Below the pieces are notes generated by a model. That model made no database searches. It had not been told where the DNA came from and was given only the letters and a program-made list of their open reading frames with translations. From Candidatus Woesearchaeota archaeon (lineage in GTDB: Archaea > Nanobdellota > Nanobdellia > Woesearchaeales > DSVV01), in NCBI GenBank assembly GCA_023267795.1, contig JAHFMP010000044.1, forward strand, positions 1 through 7,476: 7,476 nt of DNA, read 5' to 3'. Shown in pieces: positions 1 through 6,678 of the stretch (its first letter is position 1; the number at the start of each line of letters is the position of its first letter). Made by a program: the position numbers and the translations under genes.

Positions 1-253
1 TATTTTCTAAAATATGTTTTTTTTTTTCAAGTATTACTTTTTTTGCGGCAAAGTTTATACTTGCTTCATGTCTTTTTTCCATTGCTTCGAGCTCTTTTTG
101 AAGCGCACTTTCAACATCTATTTCTATTGCATATACTGTTGTATGCGCAGTATTCATCTCTTTTTTTGCATGTTCTTTTGTATCTGCAATGATTTTTTTT
201 GATTCTTCCTCTACATGCTCTTTAATCTCTTGTTTTACATGCTCTAATGCCAT
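1..253 (-). CDS. atpE: A-type ATP synthase subunit E, N-terminal part (runs off the left edge)
   Basis: Partial gene: 84 codons are visible from the ATG at 253, and the frame stays open to the window edge. The product begins MALEHVKQEIKEHVEEE and is a continuous charged, Ala/Lys/Glu-rich helix without hydrophobic segments. This is typical of the N-terminal half of archaeal ATPase subunit E, which pairs with subunit H as a coiled-coil peripheral stalk joining the A1 head to subunit I. The start is supported by AGGTG seven bases upstream on the minus strand. It is fourth in the H-I-K-E order usual for archaeal operons, 63 nt after subunit K, the largest gap in the operon here. The reading frame crosses an 11-A run (minus strand, 17-27) and remains open. 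The identification rests on operon position plus the coiled-coil composition; the conserved C-terminal domain lies outside the window. Confidence 0.85.
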   Translation of the reverse strand, partial: MALEHVKQEIKEHVEEESKKIIADTKEHAKKEMNTAHTTVYAIEIDVESALQKELEAMEKRHEASINFAAKKVILEKKKHILEN

Positions 254-316
254 TTTGTGCACCTTTTTTCATTGGCTAAATTTATGTGTGTTGATCCTGA
301 AAAAGGAATGTACTTC

Positions 317-553
317 TTATCCTGCCATTCCCATAATCAAGATTGCGACAACAAGACCAAAGATTACGAGCGTTTCTGGAATAACTGTCAGGATTAAGCC
401 TTTTCCAAATAGCTCTTCTTTTTCAGCCAATGCTCCTACTGCTGCTGTTCCTATTGATTTTTCAGCGATAGCGCTCGCAATTGCGCTTAATCCAAATGCA
501 AGACTCGCACTTAATGCAATTAAGCCAACTCCAATACCTGCTTCTGCTGCCAT
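317..553 (-). CDS. atpK: A-type ATP synthase proteolipid subunit K (c-ring subunit)
   Basis: A 78-residue single-hairpin proteolipid that would form the membrane rotor ring of the A-type ATPase. Helix 1 (about residues 6-30) is Gly/Ala-rich. A short polar loop (GALAEKEELFGKG, 40-52) follows, and helix 2 (about 53-76) carries the ion-carrying glutamate in VIPETLVIFG (Glu60). The start at 553 is chosen over the upstream in-frame ATG because it is preceded by a strong Shine-Dalgarno GGAGGGG about six bases away and because the longer form would overlap the end of subunit I. It lies 31 nt after subunit I. Oddity: family members usually read AIAQG in helix 1 and PETQ in helix 2. Here they read AIAEK (Glu31) and PETL (Leu62), so two positions that line the ion site in related rotors are changed. 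Identification is firm; ion specificity (H+ or Na+) cannot be settled. Confidence 0.95.
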   Translation of the reverse strand: MAAEAGIGVGLIALSASLAFGLSAIASAIAEKSIGTAAVGALAEKEELFGKGLILTVIPETLVIFGLVVAILIMGMAG

Positions 554-584
554 TTTTGTTCCCCTCCGATATTCTTTTTTGTAA

Positions 585-2561
585 TTAATTTTCACTCTCT
601 TTTTCTTCACCAAATGCAACAAACGGAATTCCTCCTCCTTTATAAAATTTTGAGAAAAATTCCACATAGTGAAGTCGTAACGAGTGTAAAAATGGTCCTA
701 AAATCCCTAATGCAATATTAATAAGATGTCCAACTATCAAAATGCAAACAGCAATAATAATATATAATCCGCCTTTTTCCAGGAATGGCATTGCAAGATT
801 TTCATTAATGACAACAGCAAGTCCTACAGAGGAAAGTCCAACAGCACCCAATCTAAGATATGAAAGAATATTTGTAAGTATCCCTGGAATCTCTACAATA
901 CCTTGAATACCTTCTCCTATGAACAACATTCCTGCTGCAAAAAGGATTACTCCAAAACCATACAACCAATGAATTGCAATAAGGTTTATTTTGCTTAGTA
1001 CAGTAACTGCTACTCCTAATTCTAAAACATACCAACTGATTTTTGCGAAGAATGCGTGCTTAAAACCATGGAAGACTATTTCATTAATAAATCCCAAAAA
1101 TAATCCAAGATTTACATGAATAAATCCAATAATTCCGCCGATAACCAAGACAGCAGGCAATGTGTTGCCAAACATTTCTATTTCACCATGCAACCTGTTT
1201 ATTATTCTTGGAAAAGAGTAAACAAGCTCTCCATTATGTATGATTTCTTGATGGAGTGGAAGTTTATACTGCTCCACAAGATATTTTCCTGTTTCTTCTG
1301 AAACATGTTCAAAACCGAAATATTCTCCAAAAACAAATCCGAAGAAAATGGTTACTATTGCACAAAACATCATTGCAGTAAGCAGATTCCTTGTTTTTTT
1401 CATTTTCCACCAAAGAACTGCAAAAAGCAATAACGTGACAAGACCATACCCGACGTCTCCTAACATAAGGCCAAAAAAAAATGGAAAGCTAAAGAACATA
1501 AGAAAACTTGGATCCATTTCTTTATAGTTCGGAAGTGTGTAGAGATTCAGGAAAAATTCATATGGCTTCACAAACAAAATATTGTCCAGCACAATAGGAA
1601 TTTTGTCTGTTTTTCTGATTTCTGTTATCTCAATATGAATTTTTTCTTCTGCTGCATTTTCCAGTGATTTTTTTAGATTTTGATATTCTTGTTTTGTTAC
1701 CCAGCCTTCAATAATACAAGCATGCTTTGTTTCTCCAAACCGCAATGGTGCTTCTGCTTTTTCTACCTCTTTTTGCAGCCATTTTTCTGCTGCATGGACA
1801 TAACTACCCTCTTGAAGTTTGATTTTTTGTGCTTCTGCTTCTATCTGCAAGAGATCTTTTTCCAGCAGCTGGAGTAATAATTCTTCTTTTTCAGCATGCT
1901 GCTCTGAAAATCCATCATACAAAGAAAGATTCTTGAACAGATATTGTTTATACTTGTATTTTTCAAGTATCTTTTCAATCTTTGTGCTATGTTTTTTTGC
2001 TGTAAAAACAGCAGCAAATATTTTTTGTTTTTCTGTTGTAGTTTTTACAATGCTTTCTTTTGCAGCATGCTGTATCTCTTTTTCGAATCCATCTTTTGCA
2101 GCAACTGTTCCAATATATGTTGCAAGTGTTTTATATGGCAGGATTGCGTCTGTGTCAATGTCCAATGCAGCAATAATTTTCAGTTGCATAACTATTTCTT
2201 TTTTCTCTGCAATTAGTGTTACAAGACTGCTCTTTTTCTCATGAATTGCATTCCATGCATAAGCAATTTCTTCTATTTTTTGTTTTACATCATGAAAATC
2301 GGTTATTTTTTTTTGTTTATTTTTTTTTGTTTCACTATTCTTCTTATTCTGTTCAAATGCAGCACACAATGTTTGTGTCTTGAGAATTAAAGCTGCTGTT
2401 TCTTCTGCATTTGGCAATGGTTTTCCTATGTCAAGAATTTGTGTTTTCTTATGATCCAAAAGATGCATAATTTTTAACGCATGTAGTGTTTCAATTACTT
2501 TTGGAAGCTTTGTTTGAGGAGTAACCACCCTTATTTTTGTCATGCTTTTTGGTTGTATCAT
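585..2561 (-). CDS. atpI: A-type ATP synthase subunit I (a-subunit homologue)
   Basis: A 658-residue stator subunit forming the ion half-channels against the K ring; its length is normal for the family. Residues 1-345 are a charged cytoplasmic domain with coiled-coil stretches, and a lysine-rich patch lies at about 72-85. From about 350 the membrane domain starts with the family signature DPSFLMFFSFPFFFGLMLGD (351-370). Conserved arginines are visible in ILSYLRLGAVGLSSVGLA (Arg570) and LGPFLHSLRLHYVEFF (Arg629), matching the two essential arginines of V-ATPase a-subunits. The start at 2561 gives MIQPKSMTKIRVV, the usual 'M-x-P-x-x-M-x-K' beginning of archaeal subunit I, with a weak AAGGAAA upstream. 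The internal Met7 lacks any Shine-Dalgarno. It is the second gene of the operon, 15 nt after subunit H. Several hydrophobic segments follow through residue 625, and the tail is acidic. Confidence 0.96.
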   Translation of the reverse strand: MIQPKSMTKIRVVTPQTKLPKVIETLHALKIMHLLDHKKTQILDIGKPLPNAEETAALILKTQTLCAAFEQNKKNSETKKNKQKKITDFHDVKQKIEEIAYAWNAIHEKKSSLVTLIAEKKEIVMQLKIIAALDIDTDAILPYKTLATYIGTVAAKDGFEKEIQHAAKESIVKTTTEKQKIFAAVFTAKKHSTKIEKILEKYKYKQYLFKNLSLYDGFSEQHAEKEELLLQLLEKDLLQIEAEAQKIKLQEGSYVHAAEKWLQKEVEKAEAPLRFGETKHACIIEGWVTKQEYQNLKKSLENAAEEKIHIEITEIRKTDKIPIVLDNILFVKPYEFFLNLYTLPNYKEMDPSFLMFFSFPFFFGLMLGDVGYGLVTLLLFAVLWWKMKKTRNLLTAMMFCAIVTIFFGFVFGEYFGFEHVSEETGKYLVEQYKLPLHQEIIHNGELVYSFPRIINRLHGEIEMFGNTLPAVLVIGGIIGFIHVNLGLFLGFINEIVFHGFKHAFFAKISWYVLELGVAVTVLSKINLIAIHWLYGFGVILFAAGMLFIGEGIQGIVEIPGILTNILSYLRLGAVGLSSVGLAVVINENLAMPFLEKGGLYIIIAVCILIVGHLINIALGILGPFLHSLRLHYVEFFSKFYKGGGIPFVAFGEEKESEN

Positions 2562-2576
2562 TTTATTTTCCTTTTC

Positions 2577-2903
2577 TTATTTTACTTTATTTGAATATTT
2601 TTTGAATTCAGTAAGCAGGAACGTGACTGCTTTATTTTTGTTCTTCTCGGCATGTTTTGCTATCTCTTCTGTTTGCTTTTCTGATTTTTTTTGTGCTTTA
2701 TATTGTTCTTTTTCCAACTCTTTTTTTTTTCCTGTTAGCGTCTTTGCTTTTTCTGCAAGGATTGTTTCTTTTCTTTCTGCAATAAATGCAGCAGCATCTG
2801 CTTTTGCTTTTGTAATTAACATAGCTGATTTTTCTTTTGCTTCTGTAATTATTTTATCAGCCAGTGTCTCTGTTTCCCGTATCTGCTGTAATATTTTTTC
2901 CAT
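2577..2903 (-). CDS. atpH: A-type ATP synthase subunit H (peripheral stalk)
   Basis: A 108-residue, wholly hydrophilic protein, almost entirely Ala/Lys/Glu heptad-like helix (for example EAKEKSAMLITKAKADAAAF, 21-40). This matches archaeal ATPase subunit H, which forms a right-handed coiled coil with subunit E in the peripheral stalk. It is the promoter-proximal gene of the operon, 15 nt before subunit I, the position AhaH/AtpH holds in methanogens and other archaea. The start at 2903 is preceded by AGGCGAT about four bases upstream on the minus strand. A TATA-like TTTAAAAG at 2937-2944 would place transcription start near 2914, giving a leader of roughly 11 nt just long enough to hold that site. 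Sequence identity alone is weak for such low-complexity coils, so position carries much of the call. Confidence 0.88.
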   Translation of the reverse strand: MEKILQQIRETETLADKIITEAKEKSAMLITKAKADAAAFIAERKETILAEKAKTLTGKKKELEKEQYKAQKKSEKQTEEIAKHAEKNKNKAVTFLLTEFKKYSNKVK

Positions 2904-2936
2904 ATCAATCGCCTTTATTTTATGAAATGCTTTGTT

Positions 2937-2949
2937 CTTTTAAATTTTC
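2937..2949 (-). promoter_or_regulatory. Probable TATA/BRE promoter of the ATPase operon
   Basis: On the minus strand an AGAAAA purine run is followed by TTTAAAAG, centred about 37 nt before the atpH start. Archaeal initiation about 26 nt downstream would fall near 2914. The surrounding 93 bp is shared with the divergent membrane-protein promoter, and other AT-rich words (for example TTTATATT) are present, so the exact box is uncertain. Confidence 0.45.
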
Positions 2950-2965
2950 TGAATATAAACAGGAA

Positions 2966-2976
2966 ACTATATAAAA
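2966..2976 (+). promoter_or_regulatory. TATA box for the two-TM membrane protein
   Basis: ACTATATAAAA preceded by CAGGAAA, a good BRE plus TATA pair. Its centre (about 2971) is 26 nt upstream of the in-frame GTG at 2997, the geometry expected for a leaderless transcript. This argues against the longer reading frame that begins at the ATG at 2922, upstream of the box. Confidence 0.6.
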
Positions 2977-2996
2977 AACTATTCTTCATTATTTTC

Positions 2997-3656
2997 GTGG
3001 TAAATTATTTTCTTGTCTGGGTACTGATATTGGTCATTGGGACAATTATACTTTATTTTATAGTAAGGAATGTACTTAAAACAGTGGTAACATTCCTATT
3101 TATTTTTTTTTTATTTGCAGCAATAACAGTGACATTAACATATTCTGACATTAAAGGTTTGAAGGAAGATATTCAAGAGAGAGAAATTGTCATCCTGGTT
3201 CATGATCAACACCAGTATATTTTTGCTTTTGTCCAATATCATGATCCGAAATCTGGAGAAAAAGTGTTCAAGCCAGTTGCACTATCAGACGCTGAGTTGA
3301 TGCAAGGGACTGCTGAGAAAAAATATGATTCAATACTTGCATTAGGTAATTACTATAAAGTTATTTTTCTTGACAAAAGTCTTTTTTTTGTATTGCCAGA
3401 GGAATTTGTTACTGATAATAATCAAAAGACAACAGAAGAGCTTTTTGCAATTCTTGCAAACAAAGAGCTTTCTTTTGAAGATCGTGCAGCTGCCTTTGAC
3501 ACTATTCTTTCTGCATTCCAGGAACAACAGGGAATGTTGTATGCAGTAGAGCAGTTACAGGCAGGAACAATTATAGTGTATCCTAAAACAATGTTCTTCC
3601 GCATCTTGGAAAGCTTGCCTCTTTCATGGGTTGAAAAGCTAATTCCACAAAAATAA
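2997..3656 (+). CDS. Unrecognised membrane protein with two N-terminal TM segments
   Basis: I do not recognise this family. With the GTG start at 2997 the product has 219 residues; the upstream ATG at 2922 would give 244 but lies before the likely TATA box. Two closely spaced hydrophobic segments are visible (about residues 3-24 and 28-47, with Arg and Lys between them), followed by a mostly soluble region of about 170 residues. That region begins YSDIKGLKEDIQ and contains mixed strand/helix character (VILVHDQHQYIFAF, YYKVIFLDKSLFFVLP, ELSFEDRAAAFDTIL). No catalytic motif, cysteine pair or binding signature stands out. It is divergent from the ATPase operon and ends 8 nt from the convergent pta stop. 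A TTG at 3030 is another possible start. A membrane-anchored accessory protein is a guess from topology only. Confidence 0.8.
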   Translation: MVNYFLVWVLILVIGTIILYFIVRNVLKTVVTFLFIFFLFAAITVTLTYSDIKGLKEDIQEREIVILVHDQHQYIFAFVQYHDPKSGEKVFKPVALSDAELMQGTAEKKYDSILALGNYYKVIFLDKSLFFVLPEEFVTDNNQKTTEELFAILANKELSFEDRAAAFDTILSAFQEQQGMLYAVEQLQAGTIIVYPKTMFFRILESLPLSWVEKLIPQK

Positions 3657-3664
3657 TAACAAAA
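3648..3664 (-). terminator. T-rich tract after pta
   Basis: Just past the pta stop the minus strand reads a T-rich run (TTTTGTTATTATTTTTG) with no hairpin. Archaeal termination commonly uses such U-tracts. It overlaps the last codons of the convergent membrane-protein gene. Confidence 0.4.
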
Positions 3665-4657
3665 TTATCTATACCTCAACTTCCCCTGCGCCTGCATTAC
3701 AGTAATTGCAGTCACTTCAACAATATCAGCAACACTGCAGCCGCGAGATAAATCATTTACTGGTTTATTCAACCCTTGAATAATAGGACCAATTGCATTT
3801 GCCTTTGCCAGTCTTTCAACAAGTTTATAAGCAATATTCCCTGCATCAAGATTAGGGAATATTAATACATTTGCATTTCCCTGTATTTTTGAGTTTGGAC
3901 ATTTTTGTTTCGCAATAACAGGCACTAATGCAGCATCTACTTGCATTTCTCCACCAATAGTAATGGAAGGGCATTTTGCTTGCACGATCGCAGTTGCCTC
4001 ACGCACTTTATTTACATAATGATGTTCTGCACTTCCATATGTAGAAAAAGAAAGCATTGCTACTCTTGGTTTTATTCCGAGCATTTGTGCAGTCGTTGCA
4101 GTATCAATAGCAATCTCTGCCAAATCCTTTGCATCAGGAGCTACATTGACACTACAGTCTGCAAAAAGCAAAAGCTTTTTGTTCAAAATCATAAAAAAAA
4201 CACCACTTGCTTTATGAAATTTTTCATGCGTTTTAATTATTTGAAATGCTGGTCGCAGTGTGTGTGCAGTAGGATGAATTGCTCCAGAAATAATTCCATC
4301 AGCGTCTCCTTGTTTGAGCATCATTGTTGCAAAATAAATAGGTTCTTGTAATAATTTTTCAGCTTCTTTTTTTTGCAAGCCATGTTCTTTTCTTATTTCC
4401 AGTAATTTTTTGAGGTATTGGCAATTTTTTGAGGAAGTTTCAGGATCTTTAATTGTTACTTTTTCTCTTTTAATTTTATATTTTTTCAAGGCAGTAAGAA
4501 TTTCTTTTTCATTTCCAACAAGAATAGGTGTTGCAATCCTTTTTTGAACAATGATCTTTACTGCTTTCATTGTCCGTTCTTCTGGTGCTTCTGGATAGCA
4601 AATTTGTTTTGGATTTTTCTTTGCTTCTCGAAGTATTTTTGCAATAAATTGTTTCAT
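3665..4657 (-). CDS. pta: Phosphate acetyltransferase
   Basis: Converts acetyl-CoA plus phosphate to acetyl phosphate and CoA (EC 2.3.1.8) in the cytoplasm, usually paired with acetate kinase. The 330-residue length matches the compact single-domain PTA family. Family motifs are clear: YPEAPEERTMKA (21-32), DADGIISGAIHPTAHTLRPA (118-137), FADCSVNVAP (165-174), STYGSAEHHYVNKVREA (205-221), GGEMQVDAALVP (235-246), NVLIFPNLDAGNIAYKL (263-279) and GLNKPVNDLSRGCSVADIV (295-313). Ser304, Arg305 and Asp311 correspond to the CoA/catalytic Ser-Arg-Asp of the Methanosarcina enzyme, and Arg135 to its active-site arginine. The start at 4657 has GAGGAT six to seven bases upstream. Unlike most genes here it appears to have a leader of about 50-65 nt. 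No acetate kinase gene lies in the window. Related phosphate butyryltransferases share the fold, but the motifs favour Pta. Confidence 0.95.
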   Translation of the reverse strand: MKQFIAKILREAKKNPKQICYPEAPEERTMKAVKIIVQKRIATPILVGNEKEILTALKKYKIKREKVTIKDPETSSKNCQYLKKLLEIRKEHGLQKKEAEKLLQEPIYFATMMLKQGDADGIISGAIHPTAHTLRPAFQIIKTHEKFHKASGVFFMILNKKLLLFADCSVNVAPDAKDLAEIAIDTATTAQMLGIKPRVAMLSFSTYGSAEHHYVNKVREATAIVQAKCPSITIGGEMQVDAALVPVIAKQKCPNSKIQGNANVLIFPNLDAGNIAYKLVERLAKANAIGPIIQGLNKPVNDLSRGCSVADIVEVTAITVMQAQGKLRYR

Positions 4658-4696
4658 ATAAAATCCTCACCATTTCAAATTGCGATTAGTAATGCC

Positions 4697-4708
4697 TGAA
4701 CAAGTTCA
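4697..4708. promoter_or_regulatory. 12-bp inverted repeat in the pta leader
   Basis: TGAAC-AA-GTTCA is a perfect 5+5 bp dyad with a two-base spacer. It lies between the pta TATA-like box and the pta start, about 40 nt upstream of the ATG. It could be an operator or a small RNA hairpin in the leader; one such dyad is also possible by chance. Confidence 0.3.
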
Positions 4709-4741
4709 ACGATTCACTTCTTTCAAGATGGATTTTATTCA

Positions 4742-4757
4742 AATATATACTTTTCTA
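4742..4757 (-). promoter_or_regulatory. Probable pta promoter (TATA/BRE)
   Basis: The minus strand reads AGAAAAG followed by TATATATTT, a good BRE plus TATA arrangement. Initiation about 26 nt downstream would fall near 4721, leaving a leader of about 64 nt with the Shine-Dalgarno close to the start. A second AT-rich box at 4731-4740 would shorten the leader to about 50 nt. Confidence 0.55.
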
Positions 4758-4798
4758 TGGTTTCTTTGTAAAACTTTAACATAATTTCTAAATCACAA

Positions 4799-4811
4799 CA
4801 GTTAAATAAAG
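4799..4811 (+). promoter_or_regulatory. Probable promoter of the presenilin-like protease gene
   Basis: AGTTAAATAAAGA is centred about 26 nt before the ATG at 4831, and no Shine-Dalgarno precedes that ATG (the bases are AATATATTCC). This is consistent with a leaderless transcript. Confidence 0.5.
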
Positions 4812-4830
4812 AAATAAAATAATATATTCC

Positions 4831-5790
4831 ATGAAGCACACTTTTCCAGTTACTGCACTTCTCCTCATTATTTTTGTTCTTACACAGATCAATGGCTTAT
4901 TTGTTATTGACCATTACATAAATATTAAAGAAAGTGCTAAAATAGGCAAAACAGTTGTTGATGAAGCTGCATATACGCAAAGCAATATCACTGCTCCTGT
5001 TGTCGAAAATGAGTCATCTAGTTTTATTTACATTATTCTTGCATTGCTTCTGGGAACAGGAATCGTACTTCTTATTATGAAATACAAACAAAGAAAATTA
5101 TGGAAAACATGGTTTTTTGTCAGTGTTGTTGTGACATTGATTATTTCACTGAACACATGGATGTTTGATTTTTTCGGGCTTCTTTTCAATCCTCTGCATC
5201 TTTATTTTATGACAGTTATTCTCTCTATTGTTCTCGCCTACCTTAAGGTTTTCAAACAAAATATTTTCTTTCATAATTTTACAGAAATCTTTATTTATGG
5301 TGGCTTAGCTGCACTTCTTGTTCCTATTTTGAACATAATCTCAATCACTATTGTTTTGATTCTTGTTGCAGCATATGATATGTATGCGGTTTGGAAAAGC
5401 AAACACATGATTGCGATGGCACAATTTCAGACTGATCAGAAAGTGTTTGCAGGGCTGTATATTCCTTACAGGCGAAAAGAACAAAAAGCAGAAAAACAAG
5501 TTGTTGTTTCACAACATACTCCTTCAAAAAAGATTCTAAAATCTGTTCCTATCTATTCACAAAAAAGTACTGCCATTCTTGGTGGAGGTGATGTAGCATT
5601 TCCACTGCTCTTTTCTGGTGTTGTCATGAAAACAACAGGAAGTTATTTTGCACCACTCTTTACTACTATTACCACAACAATTGCCCTTGCACTGCTTTTT
5701 TATTATGGAGAAAAAGGAAAGTTTTATCCTGCAATTCCTTTTGTTGCAGCTGGTTGTTTTGTAGGATATGGGTTATTTTTGCTGTTTTAA
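4831..5790 (+). CDS. Presenilin/signal-peptide-peptidase-like intramembrane aspartyl protease
   Basis: A 319-residue polytopic protein with the hallmarks of GxGD intramembrane proteases (MEROPS family A22, archaeal presenilin-homologue group). Nine hydrophobic segments can be placed at about 5-27, 65-83, 93-112, 118-139, 150-165, 168-188, 248-267, 273-292 and 298-318. The catalytic pair is visible: Tyr182-Asp183 in AAYDMYAVW on the sixth segment and Asp254 in LGGGDVAFPLLF on the seventh. The conserved PAL site on the ninth appears as PAIP (300-303). A hydrophilic loop (about 190-247, Lys/Gln-rich) separates the sixth and seventh segments, where such proteases carry a variable loop. A second soluble stretch (28-64) follows the first segment. 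It likely cleaves signal peptides or other membrane helices; the substrate is unknown. The start at 4831 fits the leaderless TATA spacing. It is a single-gene unit, divergent from pta and convergent with the MBL-fold gene. Confidence 0.92.
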   Translation: MKHTFPVTALLLIIFVLTQINGLFVIDHYINIKESAKIGKTVVDEAAYTQSNITAPVVENESSSFIYIILALLLGTGIVLLIMKYKQRKLWKTWFFVSVVVTLIISLNTWMFDFFGLLFNPLHLYFMTVILSIVLAYLKVFKQNIFFHNFTEIFIYGGLAALLVPILNIISITIVLILVAAYDMYAVWKSKHMIAMAQFQTDQKVFAGLYIPYRRKEQKAEKQVVVSQHTPSKKILKSVPIYSQKSTAILGGGDVAFPLLFSGVVMKTTGSYFAPLFTTITTTIALALLFYYGEKGKFYPAIPFVAAGCFVGYGLFLLF

Positions 5791-5801
5791 TGACTCGATG
5801 G

Positions 5802-5820
5802 TTTTTTTTAAATTTATTTC
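5802..5820 (+). terminator. T-tract terminator after the protease gene
   Basis: An eight-T run followed by AAATTTATTTC starts 12 nt past the stop codon, without a preceding stable hairpin. It fits archaeal U-tract termination and lies in the 37-nt gap before the convergent MBL-fold gene. Confidence 0.5.
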
Positions 5821-5827
5821 AATTACA

Positions 5828-6643
5828 CTAAAATCCCTGTAATCTTTTCTGCCGCAACTTTATTGCATAATTTGATGGATCAAAAGCAAACCCTTCTTTT
5901 GCTGCAACGATTTGCACATTTGTTTTTCTGTTTATTGCTCTTGTTAATTCAAGAATATCTTCTTTGATGATATTTATTCCAAATCCAGTCAGGACAACAA
6001 GCTGCGGCTTCACTTCTGTAATAAGCTTTTCTGCTTCTTCTACAGATAGTCCATCTTCTTTCTTTTCTTCATGATATAATGGAAGGTCCACTATCAATAC
6101 TTCAACATCTATAAATTGTTCATAGAGCTTTGTCGTGTACTTTGTTTTTCCTGTGTAACCTAATGAAAAATGAGGAGTAATAATTTTTATTCCCACTGCA
6201 GCTTTGTCTGTATTTTTGATTTTTATTGTTTCTACTTGCACATCATTATAACTAATTCTTGTTTCTTCTTGGAGTAGAACTATTCTTTCCACTGCATTCT
6301 GGTACTCTTTGGAAATTCTTGGCATTATTTCTTGATTTTCTTGAGTCAATGCTGTTTTTGCTGCTAGAAGAAGTCCCTTTGTATCAAAACAGCCACTTGT
6401 CATAATATCTATTATTGCATTTGTATCATGTGCATGGAGAAGAGAATTGTCTGTAACGATAACTGCACTTGTTTTTCTTAAATCAATTCGTGCAAGTGCA
6501 GCTGCAACTAATGCTCCCGGCCCTGGATTGAGATGCAACTGTGTATTTTCTGCTTGAATTATTATACCTCCTGCAAGTCTCTCTTGTTTGCTTAACACAA
6601 ACGAATCTCCTGCTGTGCCTAAAAAGATAATTTGCGATGGCAT
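5828..6643 (-). CDS. Metallo-beta-lactamase-fold protein lacking most zinc ligands
   Basis: The 271-residue product (start at 6643) follows the MBL-fold hydrolase layout: IIFLGTAGDSFV (5-16), LHLNPGPGALV (36-46), VIVTDNSLLHAHD (61-73), HFSLGYTGKTKY (158-169), DGLSVEEAEKLI (197-208), VVLTGFG (216-222) and VQIVAAKEGFAFD (243-255). In active relatives these read DPGPG, SHxHxDH, a GDT/SDT aspartate, HLS and THFG. Here the Asp is Asn39, the first two His of HxHxDH are Asp65 and Ser67 with Asp replaced by Leu69, the later Asp is Lys166, and the last His is Gly220; only His70 remains. The fold looks intact, so this is probably a non-hydrolytic homologue rather than decay. The longer ATG at 6691 is rejected because a TATA box lies between it and 6643, 27 nt from the chosen start, and MPSQIIFLGTAG is the natural N-terminus. 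Its role is unknown. Confidence 0.88.
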   Translation of the reverse strand: MPSQIIFLGTAGDSFVLSKQERLAGGIIIQAENTQLHLNPGPGALVAAALARIDLRKTSAVIVTDNSLLHAHDTNAIIDIMTSGCFDTKGLLLAAKTALTQENQEIMPRISKEYQNAVERIVLLQEETRISYNDVQVETIKIKNTDKAAVGIKIITPHFSLGYTGKTKYTTKLYEQFIDVEVLIVDLPLYHEEKKEDGLSVEEAEKLITEVKPQLVVLTGFGINIIKEDILELTRAINRKTNVQIVAAKEGFAFDPSNYAIKLRQKRLQGF

Positions 6644-6666
6644 AATGGATGGGGGATTTTTATGGA

Positions 6667-6674
6667 TTATAAAG
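6667..6674 (-). promoter_or_regulatory. TATA box of the MBL-fold gene
   Basis: The minus strand reads TTTATAAT, centred about 27 nt upstream of the ATG at 6643. No Shine-Dalgarno precedes that ATG (CCCCCATCCATT), so a leaderless transcript is likely. It is back-to-back with the SRP RNA promoter. Confidence 0.6.
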
Positions 6675-6678
6675 GTGA

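Noticed and set aside
17..27. Poly-T run as a possible frameshift in subunit E
   Set aside because: The minus-strand frame continues through the run with the same coiled-coil character, so no shift is needed.
189..584. Plus-strand open frame opposite subunits E and K
   Set aside because: Antisense shadow of confidently identified ATPase genes, rich in Ser/Ala/Ile from complementing Ala/Gly/Ile codons.
317..667. 116-residue form of subunit K
   Set aside because: It overlaps the end of subunit I, and the N-terminal 38 residues are unlike any proteolipid; the strong Shine-Dalgarno sits before the ATG at 553.
1819..2244. Plus-strand open frame of 141 codons opposite atpI
   Set aside because: Antisense shadow; Cys/Phe/Ser-rich composition comes from the Lys/Glu-rich cytoplasmic domain of subunit I.
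2922..2996. Upstream ATG start for the two-TM protein
   Set aside because: The good TATA/BRE box at 2966-2976 lies inside this extension, so the transcript would not include it; there is no Shine-Dalgarno before 2922.
3941..4351. Plus-strand open frame of 136 codons opposite pta
   Set aside because: Shadow of the well-supported pta gene, with Cys/His/Ser-rich composition and no start signal.
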